A DNA stretch of 64,000 nt, taken from assembly GCA_964423425.1 (NCBI GenBank), contig CAYRES010000008.1:62001-126000 (forward strand), given 5' to 3'. The position numbers and the translations under genes are program-made. This stretch comes from CAYRES01 sp964423425 (GTDB lineage: Bacteria; Actinomycetota; Thermoleophilia; RBG-16-64-13). Under the pieces are notes generated by a model, which saw only the letters and a program-made list of their open reading frames with translations, made no database searches and was not told where the DNA came from. Position 1 is the stretch's first letter. Each line of letters begins with the position of its first letter. Below are positions 1 to 8,109 of this stretch, in pieces.

Positions 1-999
1 AATGAGCCCCTCTTCGCCCGGACGTCCCAAGAGAAGGCCGGCCACGAGAACGCCGAACAGAAGGAGCGGCAGAATCTGCTTGGTGAAGTCCCAAGAGGAG
101 TCGAACCAGTCCGAAGCTTCCCCCTTGGTCGTGGTGGTGATGACCGCCAACCCCACCACTCCGGCGGCGAAGGCAATCTGTGGATACGCGGGCACCACCA
201 ACCCCAGCACCAACACCGGAGCCGTCACCGCTGCCACCTTCCACCAGGCCATGCGAATCATGAACACGAGGATGAAGGCCAGTCCCAGCGCCGCCACAGC
301 GGTGAGTATCCACTTGACGGCATAGACCGCGTACCAGAACCCCGTGGTCTCCACCGGCCTACCCCAATTGGCAAACACCAAGATGGCGATGAGCGAGGCG
401 AAGAAGAGGGCGTTCTGGTAGAGAGGCCGGGAGACGTCCGGCGTGATGGCCGTGCGGGCGGCCTTCGCCTTCTCTCGTTCCTCCCTCCTGAAGAAGACGT
501 GCATGAGCAGGCCTATGATCACGCTGAACACTATTGCACCCGCGGCCCGGGCCACCCCCAGGTCGAGACCCAGAATGCGGGCGGTCAGGATGATGGCAAG
601 CACGTTTATGGCGGGCCCGGAATACAGAAAGGCTGTGGCCGGACCCAGCCCGGCCCCCATGCGTTTGATGCCGGCGAAGAGAGGAAGCACCGTGCAGGAG
701 CACACCGCGAGAACCGTGCCCGAAACCGAAGCCACCCCATAAGCCAGGAACTTGTTCGCGTTCGGCCCGAGATAGCGCATGACGGAGGCCTGGCTGACGA
801 ACACAGCGATGGCCCCGGCGATGAAGAAGGCGGGGAGCAGGCAGAAGATGACGTGCTCCTGCGCATACCACTTGGCCAGCTCGAGCGACTCCATCACTGC
901 GTTGTCGAAGCGGCCCCACCCCAACGGAAGGAAGTAGAAGACCAGAAACGCAAGCACGATCCACAGGAGCGGCTTCCATTCCTTCTTCCAGTCGGTCAT
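1..999 (-). CDS. UPF0718/ArsP-like membrane permease (3' end outside window)
   Basis: Reads leftward from an ATG at 999 and remains open to base 1, so only the first 333 residues are seen. The protein is strongly hydrophobic with several membrane spans. The segment CSCTVLPLFAGI at about residues 100-111 is the signature of the DUF318/UPF0718 permease family, to which the trivalent organoarsenical exporter ArsP and YraQ belong. A charged stretch near residues 168-180 (RREEREKAKAA) looks like the cytoplasmic loop between the two halves. It is divergent from an ArsR-family gene at 1133, with a promoter carrying an inverted repeat between them, which supports metalloid or thiol-reactive ligand control. 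The exact substrate is inferred, not shown. Confidence 0.85.
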   Translation of the reverse strand, partial: MTDWKKEWKPLLWIVLAFLVFYFLPLGWGRFDNAVMESLELAKWYAQEHVIFCLLPAFFIAGAIAVFVSQASVMRYLGPNANKFLAYGVASVSGTVLAVCSCTVLPLFAGIKRMGAGLGPATAFLYSGPAINVLAIILTARILGLDLGVARAAGAIVFSVIIGLLMHVFFRREEREKAKAARTAITPDVSRPLYQNALFFASLIAILVFANWGRPVETTGFWYAVYAVKWILTAVAALGLAFILVFMIRMAWWKVAAVTAPVLVLGLVVPAYPQIAFAAGVVGLAVITTTTKGEASDWFDSSWDFTKQILPLLLFGVLVAGLLLGRPGEEGLI

Positions 1000-1053
1000 C
1001 ACGAATCCCCTCTCGCAGTGCCCCATCGCTCGGTGATGAGCACGCGTGGCCTC

Positions 1054-1101
1054 TATTATTCGAATTTCTTGGAATTATACGCCTCGTGTGTTTCAATACA
1101 A
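1054..1101. promoter_or_regulatory. Divergent promoter with ArsR-type inverted repeat
   Basis: Reading leftward, TTGTAT (1101-1096) and TATAAT (1079-1074) are 16 bases apart and lie about 75 bases before the permease start. The -10 box sits inside an imperfect inverted repeat, TATTATTCGAA (1054-1064) and TTGGAATTATA (1069-1079), where 9 of 11 positions match. An operator overlapping the -10 is typical of ArsR repressors. Binding is inferred. Confidence 0.55.
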
Positions 1102-1132
1102 GAGAGGACACGCGTGGTGAGAGGAACGGCAC

Positions 1133-1552
1133 GTGAAGCAAGGTGAAGTGACAGGACACCGGCAAAGCGACCGCGGGGAGATTTCCGGGCTGAAGTACGG
1201 CACCGACGCCGGGACGGCCGCAGGCACCGCCTCCGTCCACAAGGCCCTCTCACACCCTGTGCGGCTCCGGATAGCGGAGCTTCTCGCAGACAAGGGAGCA
1301 TTTGGTGTTGCCGACGAGGAGTGCTGCGCCGTGAGCGAGGTCTGCGTCTGCCGCATGAAAGACCTCTTTGATCTGTCTCCACCGGCACTGAGCCACCACT
1401 TGGCCGTGCTCCGCCGCGCGGGCGTGGTAGAAACCCGTCGGGACGGCACCCGCATCTACTACCGGTTGCGGCCGGAAAGACTGCGGTGGCTCGCAGATCG
1501 CCTGCTCACGCTCGCGGCGGAGTCTGAGCGCGGAGTGTGCGGCGAGGAATAG
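1133..1552 (+). CDS. ArsR-family metal(loid)-responsive repressor
   Basis: A 139-residue winged-helix repressor starting at GTG 1133, preceded by GAGAGGA with a 7-base spacer. The helix-turn-helix is around LFDLSPPALSHHLAVLRRAG, followed by the wing RRDGTRIYYRL. Just before the recognition region are two cysteine clusters, CC in DEECCAVSE and CVC in EVCVCRM. These correspond to the As(III)-type site ELCVCDL, with an extra CC pair upstream. A paralog with the same arrangement lies at 10943. Divergent to a permease, it most likely represses that gene and itself until a soft metal or arsenical binds. The first 30 or so residues before ASVHKALSHPVRLRI are not conserved, so a later start is possible. 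Confidence 0.85.
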   Translation: MKQGEVTGHRQSDRGEISGLKYGTDAGTAAGTASVHKALSHPVRLRIAELLADKGAFGVADEECCAVSEVCVCRMKDLFDLSPPALSHHLAVLRRAGVVETRRDGTRIYYRLRPERLRWLADRLLTLAAESERGVCGEE

Positions 1553-1608
1553 GCCGTGGCCAAGGTCACGGCGTGGTGAGGAGCAGCGGCAGCCGGTATG
1601 CCCGCGCC

Positions 1609-2778
1609 TCACGGACGCACCGGCTCATGGGGGCACACATGGACGCAGTCCGGGGCAACCTTCAGCCTGACCCGGGCGCCCCGCTCCAGTCCAAGCCGTT
1701 CCACCTCCGGCCGCAGCAGATGGGCGGTCAGGGTGAGAGACGCCTGTACCTCCGTCTCCACCACGGCGAGGGAACTGTGGATGCGTATGTCCGTGATCCG
1801 ACCTCGAAAGCCTTCACCCTCACATCCGTCCGTGCACCTTCCCGAGACGGCTTCCCCCTCTGCCTCGCTCTCCACCGCGACATCCTCGGGACGGATGACC
1901 GCCGCGCAAGAACCTTCGTTCCAACCCGGGGCGAAAGAGGTGGCATGAAGCTCGAGCCCCCCGACAAGACGCACCCGGGGAAGGGCCGTGACCGATGCCC
2001 CTCCTCCGACCGAGTCCGCCCCCGGTCCTCCCTGCCGGCTCGCGGCCCCCATGCTCTCGGCCGGGACCATCCCCTCGGCCGGCAAGATATTCGTGGCGCC
2101 GACCAGCGCTGCCACCTCTATGTCGTTCGGGCGGCGAACAACATGTGTAGGCGGCCCCACCTGCCGCAGCTCCCCATCCACCAGCACCGCCAGCCGATCT
2201 CCGAGGGCCATGCCCTCATCGAGGTCGTGGGTCACGTGCAGCACTGTGGTGCCGAGCTCCTGGTGCAATGTGAGTATCTCGCCCCGAAGCTCTCCGCGGG
2301 TCGCCCGATCGAGAGCTGAGAGGGGTTCGTCGAGCAGCATCACCAAGGGTTCGATTGCGAGAGCCCGGGCCAAGGCCACCCGCTGCCTCTCTCCCCCGGA
2401 CAGGCCATCCGGATAACGATGAAGCAGGCCTTCAATGCCCAGGAGCTCAGCAAGTTGCCGCACCCGTTTCCGGTCATCCTTACGGCGGAGACCGAAGGAT
2501 ATATTGCGGTACACGGTCAGGTGCGGGAAGAGTAGATAATCCTGGTAGACGAAGCCCACCCGGCGCGCTTCGGGAAGCTCCCCTGTCACCTCTCTCTCCC
2601 CAAACCACACTCGGCCCTGCACCGGTGTCCGCAAGCCGGCGATGGTCTCGAGCAACACGGTCTTGCCGGAGCCGGTCGGGCCCAGAACGACGAGAAACTC
2701 GCCTTCGTCGAGCGCCAACTCATTGATGTGAAGTGAGAAGGCTCCCGCTCTCACCAGCACGTTCTCGAGACGGATCAC
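1609..2778 (-). CDS. wtpC: Tungstate/molybdate ABC transporter ATP-binding protein
   Basis: A 389-residue ATPase that powers oxyanion import. Walker A is GPTGSGKT near residue 34, the signature is LSGGERQRVALARALA and Walker B is LLLDEPLSALD. The C-terminal part from GATNILPAEG onward is the TOBE-like domain typical of ModC/WtpC and related ATPases. The start ATG overlaps the stop of the permease gene by 4 bases (ATGA), so the two are translationally coupled. It is the last gene of the leftward run regulator - lipoprotein - wtpA - wtpB - wtpC. The assignment to tungstate or molybdate rests mainly on the binding protein and the regulator. Long Gly/Ser-rich inserts in the C-terminal domain (around GPGADSVGGGASV) are unusual. 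Confidence 0.88.
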   Translation of the reverse strand: MIRLENVLVRAGAFSLHINELALDEGEFLVVLGPTGSGKTVLLETIAGLRTPVQGRVWFGEREVTGELPEARRVGFVYQDYLLFPHLTVYRNISFGLRRKDDRKRVRQLAELLGIEGLLHRYPDGLSGGERQRVALARALAIEPLVMLLDEPLSALDRATRGELRGEILTLHQELGTTVLHVTHDLDEGMALGDRLAVLVDGELRQVGPPTHVVRRPNDIEVAALVGATNILPAEGMVPAESMGAASRQGGPGADSVGGGASVTALPRVRLVGGLELHATSFAPGWNEGSCAAVIRPEDVAVESEAEGEAVSGRCTDGCEGEGFRGRITDIRIHSSLAVVETEVQASLTLTAHLLRPEVERLGLERGARVRLKVAPDCVHVCPHEPVRP

Positions 2779-3578
2779 CTACGCCTCTCCTTCGACCTGC
2801 GTGGCAGGAGCAGCGTTCTCGTCACCACGAGAATCACGAGGGCGACGATGAGCAGAAGCGCGGTGAGGGGCAGCGCAGCGGAAAGGCCGAATCCGGCGAA
2901 GCGCTCATAGATCAACACCGAGATCGCCTTGGGATTGTAGGCGAGGATGACGATGGCGCCGAACTCGCTGATGCCACGTGCCCACATGAGCACCGAGCCG
3001 GCCACAATCCCCCGCAAGGCAAGAGGCAAGGTGACCCGCCGGAAGGCCGACCAAGCGCCCGCTCCCAATGTACGCGCCACCTTCTCCAAGCGTTCGTCAA
3101 CGAGGGCGAAGGCTTCCCGGGCCGTGTCAACCAGGATCGGAAGGCTCACGAAGAGCATCGCTACCACGATACCGGCCATGTTCTCGGTGAAGTACACCCC
3201 GGCAGACTGCAGAGGTTCGCCGAGAAGGCCTCTGCGACCAAACACCATGAGCAGCGCCACTCCCGCGGCAGTATGCGGAATGATGATGGGCAGGTCGATT
3301 ATCCCTTGCACGAGATTCTTGCCCGGGAACTCACGCCGGGCAAGCAGATACGCCAGCGGTACGCCCACGACAAGGGCGATGGCTGTGGCGAGGAAAGCCG
3401 CTGCGAAGGTCACCCAGAGGGAGTGCAAGACGTCCTTCTCCCCCAGACTCGCCACGATCTCACCCGGGGTGGTGGAGAACAAGGTGGTGAGAAGAGGAAT
3501 CAGGATGAAGAGAAGGAGAAAGACCCCGGCGAAGCCAAAGACCCAGTCAAAGAGACCGAAGGAGGTTACGCGCTTCAT
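2775..3578 (-). CDS. wtpB: Tungstate/molybdate ABC transporter permease
   Basis: About 267 residues with some six transmembrane segments. The inner-membrane permease motif is ARTLGAGAWSAFRRVTLPLA, the EAA-like loop that contacts the ATPase. ATG 3578 is chosen because GAGAGG lies 8 bases upstream; a TTG at 3599 that overlaps the wtpA stop is the alternative. The family is the ModB/WtpB/CysT-like binding-protein-dependent permeases. It overlaps wtpC by 4 bases and follows wtpA by 17 bases, so the three genes form one transporter. The C-terminus is very basic (RRSKERRR), as expected for the cytoplasmic end. Confidence 0.9.
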   Translation of the reverse strand: MKRVTSFGLFDWVFGFAGVFLLLFILIPLLTTLFSTTPGEIVASLGEKDVLHSLWVTFAAAFLATAIALVVGVPLAYLLARREFPGKNLVQGIIDLPIIIPHTAAGVALLMVFGRRGLLGEPLQSAGVYFTENMAGIVVAMLFVSLPILVDTAREAFALVDERLEKVARTLGAGAWSAFRRVTLPLALRGIVAGSVLMWARGISEFGAIVILAYNPKAISVLIYERFAGFGLSAALPLTALLLIVALVILVVTRTLLLPRRSKERRR

Positions 3579-3595
3579 CAGCCCGGCCTCTCGTG

Positions 3596-4693
3596 TCAAT
3601 CGGCGGGCACGCAGAACGGCCGGACGGCCTCGGGTAGCCGCTCGAGGCCATCGGCCGGGGCGGGCACTACCATCGGCTGGTGGTTCTCCGCCATGATCCG
3701 CTGCCCCTCGGGGCCGAGCAAGAAGGCCAGCAGGGTGGCAGCAGCCTCAGGATCACGAGCGTTGCTGGGTATGGTCACCCCGTAACGTATGGGCTCACCC
3801 AGGAACTGCGGCGTCACGCTCGCGAAGCGTTGGAAGTCGAGGTGGACCATCACCTGAGCGTACTCAGCCGCGGCAGCCGGATCGCTCAGGTTGATCTCGG
3901 GAGGAAGCGCCACATAGCGCATCCCGTGCTGCTTGGCCACACTCGCATACTCGAAGGCATAGTCGATATTCCCCGATTCCAGCAGTGGTAGAAGCTGCAC
4001 ACTGTAGGGGCGCAGCACAAGACTGGAGCCACTCTTGGTCTCCAACACCTCAGGCACTCGAACAACCGCAACCCCTTCTCGATCGACGACCCTCAAGGGA
4101 ACGCGGAACTTGCCCCCGTATACATCCGAGAACAGGGTCGGGACGCCATAGAAGGCTTCAGCCAGCTTCGTCATCATGAGCGCCCGGTATCCGTTGGCGT
4201 CCAAGCGTGGATCCGAGTTTCCCACACGCACGTCCGGGCGGGTGATGATGTCGAACCAGTTGTCCTCCTCCACCTCGTCGGCGAAGGCGCTCTGTTCGGT
4301 GTAGGCGATCACCATCTCGTTGGTGGCGAACACGGCGTACCAATCAGCATAGGGGAGGCCCGTATCAGGGTCGCGTGACTCGTACAGCAACATTGGTATG
4401 AGCGAGTAATCGGCGGTGACTACCAGATCGGCCTGCTCATGCAGATCGCTCACGAGACGAACGGCCTGAATGCTACCGTGCCCTTCCATATCCACATCGA
4501 TATGCGGATACGCGGCTTCGAACTCCCTCTCCAGTTGATCGAAGGGGATTATCAGGCTGCCGGCAAAGAGAACACGAACAGTGGAGTGCTCGGACCCTCC
4601 CGAACACCCCGCACCCGCTCCCAGGCAGGCAAGAAGCACCACCGCACACGCGAGGTATGCAGCAAGCTGGATGCGGGTCTTCGCGTGCGTCAG
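3596..4693 (-). CDS. wtpA: Tungstate/molybdate-binding lipoprotein WtpA
   Basis: Substrate-binding protein with a lipoprotein signal (KTRIQLAAYLACAVVLLACL then AGAGC; lipidated Cys about residue 30). The mature start VRVLFAGSLIIPFDQLERE and the following VDMEGHGSIQAVR match the WtpA family, the high-affinity tungstate/molybdate receptors best known from archaea. An ATG at 4762 would put a 16-bp perfect hairpin (4721-4754) inside the coding sequence, so a start after it is more likely. I chose CTG 4693, which has GGGGAG 6 bases upstream and begins a normal signal peptide. CTG starts are rare and N-terminal data would settle this. wtpB follows. Confidence 0.85.
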   Translation of the reverse strand: MTHAKTRIQLAAYLACAVVLLACLGAGAGCSGGSEHSTVRVLFAGSLIIPFDQLEREFEAAYPHIDVDMEGHGSIQAVRLVSDLHEQADLVVTADYSLIPMLLYESRDPDTGLPYADWYAVFATNEMVIAYTEQSAFADEVEEDNWFDIITRPDVRVGNSDPRLDANGYRALMMTKLAEAFYGVPTLFSDVYGGKFRVPLRVVDREGVAVVRVPEVLETKSGSSLVLRPYSVQLLPLLESGNIDYAFEYASVAKQHGMRYVALPPEINLSDPAAAAEYAQVMVHLDFQRFASVTPQFLGEPIRYGVTIPSNARDPEAAATLLAFLLGPEGQRIMAENHQPMVVPAPADGLERLPEAVRPFCVPAD

Positions 4694-4720
4694 AGTCGGC
4701 TCCCCACCGGCGAGTGATTC

Positions 4721-4754
4721 GGGGGCGGCCGTCCGCCTGCGGACGGCCGCCCCC
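4721..4754 (-). terminator. Strong hairpin between lipoprotein gene and wtpA
   Basis: A perfect inverted repeat with 16-base arms, gggggcggccgtccgc at 4721-4736 and its complement at 4739-4754, lies 11 bases after the stop of the upstream lipoprotein gene and before wtpA. No T-tract follows. It probably terminates part of the transcripts or stabilises the upstream message, so that transporter and lipoprotein are made in different amounts. Confidence 0.65.
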
Positions 4755-4764
4755 GGCTCCACGC

Positions 4765-5835
4765 CTACCTGTCCGGCAACAGAAGCTTGATTTCGCGTAT
4801 CTGCCCCACCGACTGATCGTCTTCTATCCCCTCACCGACCAGACGGAGCGGCCGATATTCTTCGGGGAGCGCCTCACCATTCAGCCTGTAGGCGACAATG
4901 AGGTCCTTGTTGTAGTACATGACGTCGCTCCCGACAGTGACCTTGGCACCGTCCTCACCGGTGATCTCCACCTCGTAGCCGGCCGTGGCGAGTTCCCTGT
5001 TGTAGGCCGGACCCTCGTGAGAGTTGTCGTCATCCACCCATCCGCACAGCAGGTAAAGGGGAATACCCGTCCAGATGTCACCGGCAGCATCGGTCCAGTC
5101 CCTTCCGTGGCATCCCTGAGCCGCGCCCGTCTGGAAGGTGGGCCGATCGATTTCCTCCGTGAGGTGACCCACCAACAAGAGACTCCACTCCTCTTCGATG
5201 GGCTTGGCCTCCAGCTTCACGACCCACTTGACCCACCAGTGCCCGTCGGTCACCTGCTCGCGTTCCGGACCCACGATGGCGAGCCGGAGAGTTCCCCAGC
5301 TCTCAGGGTTGAGAGGTTCCCCGTCGGCCTCATATGCCAGACTCATGGTGAGTGGGCCGGCAACCTGCTTCTCATCCCCGGTAACCATATCGTAGGTGAG
5401 GAATTCCCCCGAGTTCAACTGATCGTAGGACAGGGTCATCTCGTACCCATCCTTGGCCACGATGCTGACCGCCATGTCCTCGGGTAGACCACCCACCTCC
5501 GCAAAGAGATCGATGACGCTCACGCCTTTCATGTGCATGGGCGGGGTAATGCGTCCGGTAGACGTCTTGATGCCCCCATACCCCTCCGTGGCGGCCATGC
5601 CCTTGATCTCATCGAGCGAGTAGGCCTTCTCGCCCGCGGGCCCCCGGACTTCCAGGACGGTGTCACCCGAGGCCGGGCCACCCCCCGGATCTGAGGCGGT
5701 GGTGGCAGTGGTGGCGTCGGTGGTGGCCGCGGCTCCACCCGCATCCGAACCACCACAACCGGCGGCAGCCAAGACCACCATGAGAAGCGGTACAACGATG
5801 AACCACGGCACCGCACGCTTCAGGTACTTCATCAT
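4765..5835 (-). CDS. Lipoprotein with two sulfite-oxidase-fold (molybdopterin-binding-like) domains
   Basis: About 356 residues. The start ATGATG at 5835 has GGGAG 7 bases upstream. A signal with lipobox LAAAGC is followed by an Ala/Thr/Gly linker. The first domain resembles the molybdopterin-binding fold of the sulfite oxidase/YedY superfamily (KGVSVIDLFAEVGG, then DGYEMTLSYDQL and REQVTDGHWWVKWV). The second repeats the fold and retains GCHGRDWTDAAGDIWTGIP, whose Cys lies where the family's metal-ligand Cys usually is. Related domains occur in the proteins at 7258 and 8110. The gene lies between the PBP-type regulator and wtpA. A role in surface binding of an oxyanion or pterin is inferred; enzymatic activity is unproven. 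Confidence 0.75.
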   Translation of the reverse strand: MMKYLKRAVPWFIVVPLLMVVLAAAGCGGSDAGGAAATTDATTATTASDPGGGPASGDTVLEVRGPAGEKAYSLDEIKGMAATEGYGGIKTSTGRITPPMHMKGVSVIDLFAEVGGLPEDMAVSIVAKDGYEMTLSYDQLNSGEFLTYDMVTGDEKQVAGPLTMSLAYEADGEPLNPESWGTLRLAIVGPEREQVTDGHWWVKWVVKLEAKPIEEEWSLLLVGHLTEEIDRPTFQTGAAQGCHGRDWTDAAGDIWTGIPLYLLCGWVDDDNSHEGPAYNRELATAGYEVEITGEDGAKVTVGSDVMYYNKDLIVAYRLNGEALPEEYRPLRLVGEGIEDDQSVGQIREIKLLLPDR

Positions 5836-5880
5836 GTCAGTTCTCCCGTCCCTCACGTTGTTGCGGGCCGCGATTCAGTG

Positions 5881-7023
5881 TCATGAGACCCACGTCTCCC
5901 GCCCGGTCGAATCCCCCACGTAGCCCTTCATGTCGCCGATGGCGTCTCGAAACCACGAAGAGGCCAGGGTATCCCTCAACGCCGCGAGCACCTCGTCGGC
6001 CGTATCGTCCGGCACGGCCAGTTCATACGGCTCGTTGGCGAGCCACACGAACTCCAACCCGTACGCCGCCGCTGCCGCGTGGATGCCAAGACCTACGTCG
6101 GCTTGGCCCCGCTTGACGCAGGCCGCCACCCCGAGATGGGTGGACTCGATACGGTCGATTCCCTCGATATCTTCCTCGGCGATGCCAATGAGACTCAACC
6201 TGCGGTCCAGCCACACCCTGGTGCCCGACCCATGCTGGCGATTGACAAACCTTACCCCGGAGTGCGCCAGATCCTCGAGAGACTGAATACCAAGCGGGTT
6301 GTCCCTCTCGACGATGAGGCCGAGGTGGCGCTCGGCAACGTTGAGGAGGAGCACCCGCTTGCCAGGAAGCACGTGCCGGACAAACGACACGTTGTAGCTG
6401 TCGTTATCCCAGTCCCAGAGATGAACCCCGGCAATATCCGCCTCGCCCCGAGCCAGCCCGATAAGGCCGCCCAAGCTGCCCGCGAATTGCACGGCCAGAC
6501 CTCGTCCACAACTCTCCATCGAGTGTCGCAGGAGCATCTCTGCCGCGAGGTCGTGACTCCCCATGAAGCGAACCTCATTGTGTTCAGCCGCGCGTTTCTG
6601 ACGGTTGCGGGGTTCCGTGGGTGGCACTTCAACACTGTCCTTCCACCTCGAGACCGCCACCGACAAGGCCGCGCTCACCTGGGAGATCGAAAACCCCTGG
6701 GACACGGCCTCGATGAGATAGCGTTCGGCCTCGTTGACCACACGGGCCCAACTGACCTGTCCGAGCTCCTCTGCGCTCGGAGAGGCGACAACTCTGGTGC
6801 CCGCCCGCCGCCGAGAGACGACCAAACCCTCCTCACCCAACTTGGCGTATGCCCGGCTGACGGTACTGGCCGTGGTGCCAAAACGATCAGCGGCCACCCG
6901 CACCGGCGGCAGTGCATCACCCGTGCGGAGATGGCCTGAGGCGATGAGGCTTCGGATCGTGCCCGCGATCTGAAGATAGGTGGCAGCCTGATCGGCTTCT
7001 CTTTGCACCATAACGTCGCGCAT
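5881..7023 (-). CDS. GntR-type HTH regulator fused to PBP-like oxyanion-sensing domain
   Basis: 380 residues. Residues 10-80 are a GntR winged helix (YLQIAGTIRSLIASGHLRTG, then TTASTVSRAYAKLGEEGLV and RRRAGTRVV). From about residue 150 (VRFMGSHDLAAEMLL) the protein is a periplasmic-binding-protein-like fold of the COG1910 type, with LGGLIGLARGEADIAGVHLWD, RFVNRQHGSGTRVWLD and a late AACVKRGQADVGLG. Such domains sense small ligands, and one-component regulators of this build are known next to molybdate and tungstate genes. It is upstream of the lipoprotein and wtpABC on the same strand and divergent from the surface-protein genes at 7258, so it is the likely control protein for the whole region. 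Confidence 0.85.
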   Translation of the reverse strand: MRDVMVQREADQAATYLQIAGTIRSLIASGHLRTGDALPPVRVAADRFGTTASTVSRAYAKLGEEGLVVSRRRAGTRVVASPSAEELGQVSWARVVNEAERYLIEAVSQGFSISQVSAALSVAVSRWKDSVEVPPTEPRNRQKRAAEHNEVRFMGSHDLAAEMLLRHSMESCGRGLAVQFAGSLGGLIGLARGEADIAGVHLWDWDNDSYNVSFVRHVLPGKRVLLLNVAERHLGLIVERDNPLGIQSLEDLAHSGVRFVNRQHGSGTRVWLDRRLSLIGIAEEDIEGIDRIESTHLGVAACVKRGQADVGLGIHAAAAAYGLEFVWLANEPYELAVPDDTADEVLAALRDTLASSWFRDAIGDMKGYVGDSTGRETWVS

Positions 7024-7175
7024 ATTAGAACAATGAAGCAGCAGCGTAAACCCCTCACCCCGGACGAGCGCCTACAGGGTGGACGCTCAGCGCGCCTCGC
7101 GCGGCCATACGGGCAGCGGCGCCCCGGTGGCAGTCTTGCCCGGAGCATGAAGTCCAACGGGATCACTAATGTGCC

Positions 7176-7201
7176 GTTATACCGGCGACAATCAGTATAA
7201 T
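7176..7201 (+). promoter_or_regulatory. Putative operator and -10 box ahead of the surface-protein genes
   Basis: GTTATAC (7176-7182) and GTATAAT (7195-7201) form an inverted repeat with 6 of 7 bases matching and a 12-base spacer. The second arm contains a perfect -10 box TATAAT (7196-7201), but no convincing -35 precedes it. It lies in the 234-base gap between the divergent regulator gene and the lipoprotein gene at 7258, where the regulator's operator would be expected. Confidence 0.4.
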
Positions 7202-7257
7202 GGCCCTGCTGCTATGTGAGGCCCAGAAAACAAACCGCGACCCGGGAGGAGCCTACG

Positions 7258-8088
7258 ATGTGCCAACGACTCTGTCGTGTCACGCCAGGAGTTCTGGTCC
7301 TCGTGTGGCTCGTGGGCTTTCTCGCTCTTCTCGCCGCCGGATGTGGTGGTGGTTCCACCTCCATAGAGCTCGAGGTCACGTCGCTGTCCAGCCCCACCAC
7401 GGGCCAGAGTACGGGTACGACGTATGTCACGAGGTCACCACCTTCCCGCCCGGCCTATGATCAGGCTGCGCAGAGTGATGAGGATTCCCGGCCGACCGGG
7501 GCCTCCTCGACGTCTTCGTCGTCTTTGTCCACGACCGGCCACCCACCCGGCTCAAGCTCATCCGGAACGACGGCCACCACGGGGACGGGGAACCGCACAA
7601 CCACGGTGAGCCGCACCACGACCACCGCCGGAGGACCCGTGGTGCTCACCGTCGTGGGGCCTTCGGCAACCCGGGAGTTCTCCCTGGCTGAGTTACAGGC
7701 CATGACGGCCACTTCCGGCTGGGGAGGTTGGAAGAACCAGGTGGGCAACATCACGGCTCCCATGAGCTGGCGAGGCGTGTCGATCGCAAGCCTCATGGAG
7801 CTCGTGGGGGGAGGCAGCTCCGTCATCGTACGAGCCTCAGACGGCTATGAGCAACAGTTCTCCGCCGCCGAGATACATGGCGGCGTGGTCACGTACCACC
7901 CGGTGACCGGCCAGACCATCACGAGCATCAGCGGGAACCTGAGGGCCATCATCGCGTATTCGCTGAACGGGCAAGGACTGCCCTCAGACCAAGGGCCGCT
8001 GCGACTGGCCTTCGTGAGCCCTCAGAATGAACAAGTCACCGACGGCAGCAACTGGGTGAAGCTGGTGAACCGGCTCACCGTTCGATAG
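7258..8088 (+). CDS. Lipoprotein with one sulfite-oxidase-fold domain
   Basis: 276 residues from ATG 7258, which has GGGAGGAG 6 bases upstream. A signal peptide ends in the lipobox LAAGC (residues 25-29). Then come about 110 residues of Thr/Ser/Gly linker, a likely cell-wall spacer, and one C-terminal domain of the sulfite-oxidase-like fold (FSLAELQAMTATSGWGGW, SWRGVSIASLMELVGGG, DGYEQQFSAAEI, NEQVTDGSNWVKLVNRL). The position of the family's catalytic Cys is not occupied by Cys, so oxidoreductase activity is doubtful. It precedes the S-layer-domain gene by 21 bases and is very probably co-transcribed with it. Function is unknown; context suggests tungsten/molybdenum homeostasis at the cell surface. 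Confidence 0.75.
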   Translation: MCQRLCRVTPGVLVLVWLVGFLALLAAGCGGGSTSIELEVTSLSSPTTGQSTGTTYVTRSPPSRPAYDQAAQSDEDSRPTGASSTSSSSLSTTGHPPGSSSSGTTATTGTGNRTTTVSRTTTTAGGPVVLTVVGPSATREFSLAELQAMTATSGWGGWKNQVGNITAPMSWRGVSIASLMELVGGGSSVIVRASDGYEQQFSAAEIHGGVVTYHPVTGQTITSISGNLRAIIAYSLNGQGLPSDQGPLRLAFVSPQNEQVTDGSNWVKLVNRLTVR

Positions 8089-8109
8089 CACCCAACGAAA
8101 GGAAGAGCA

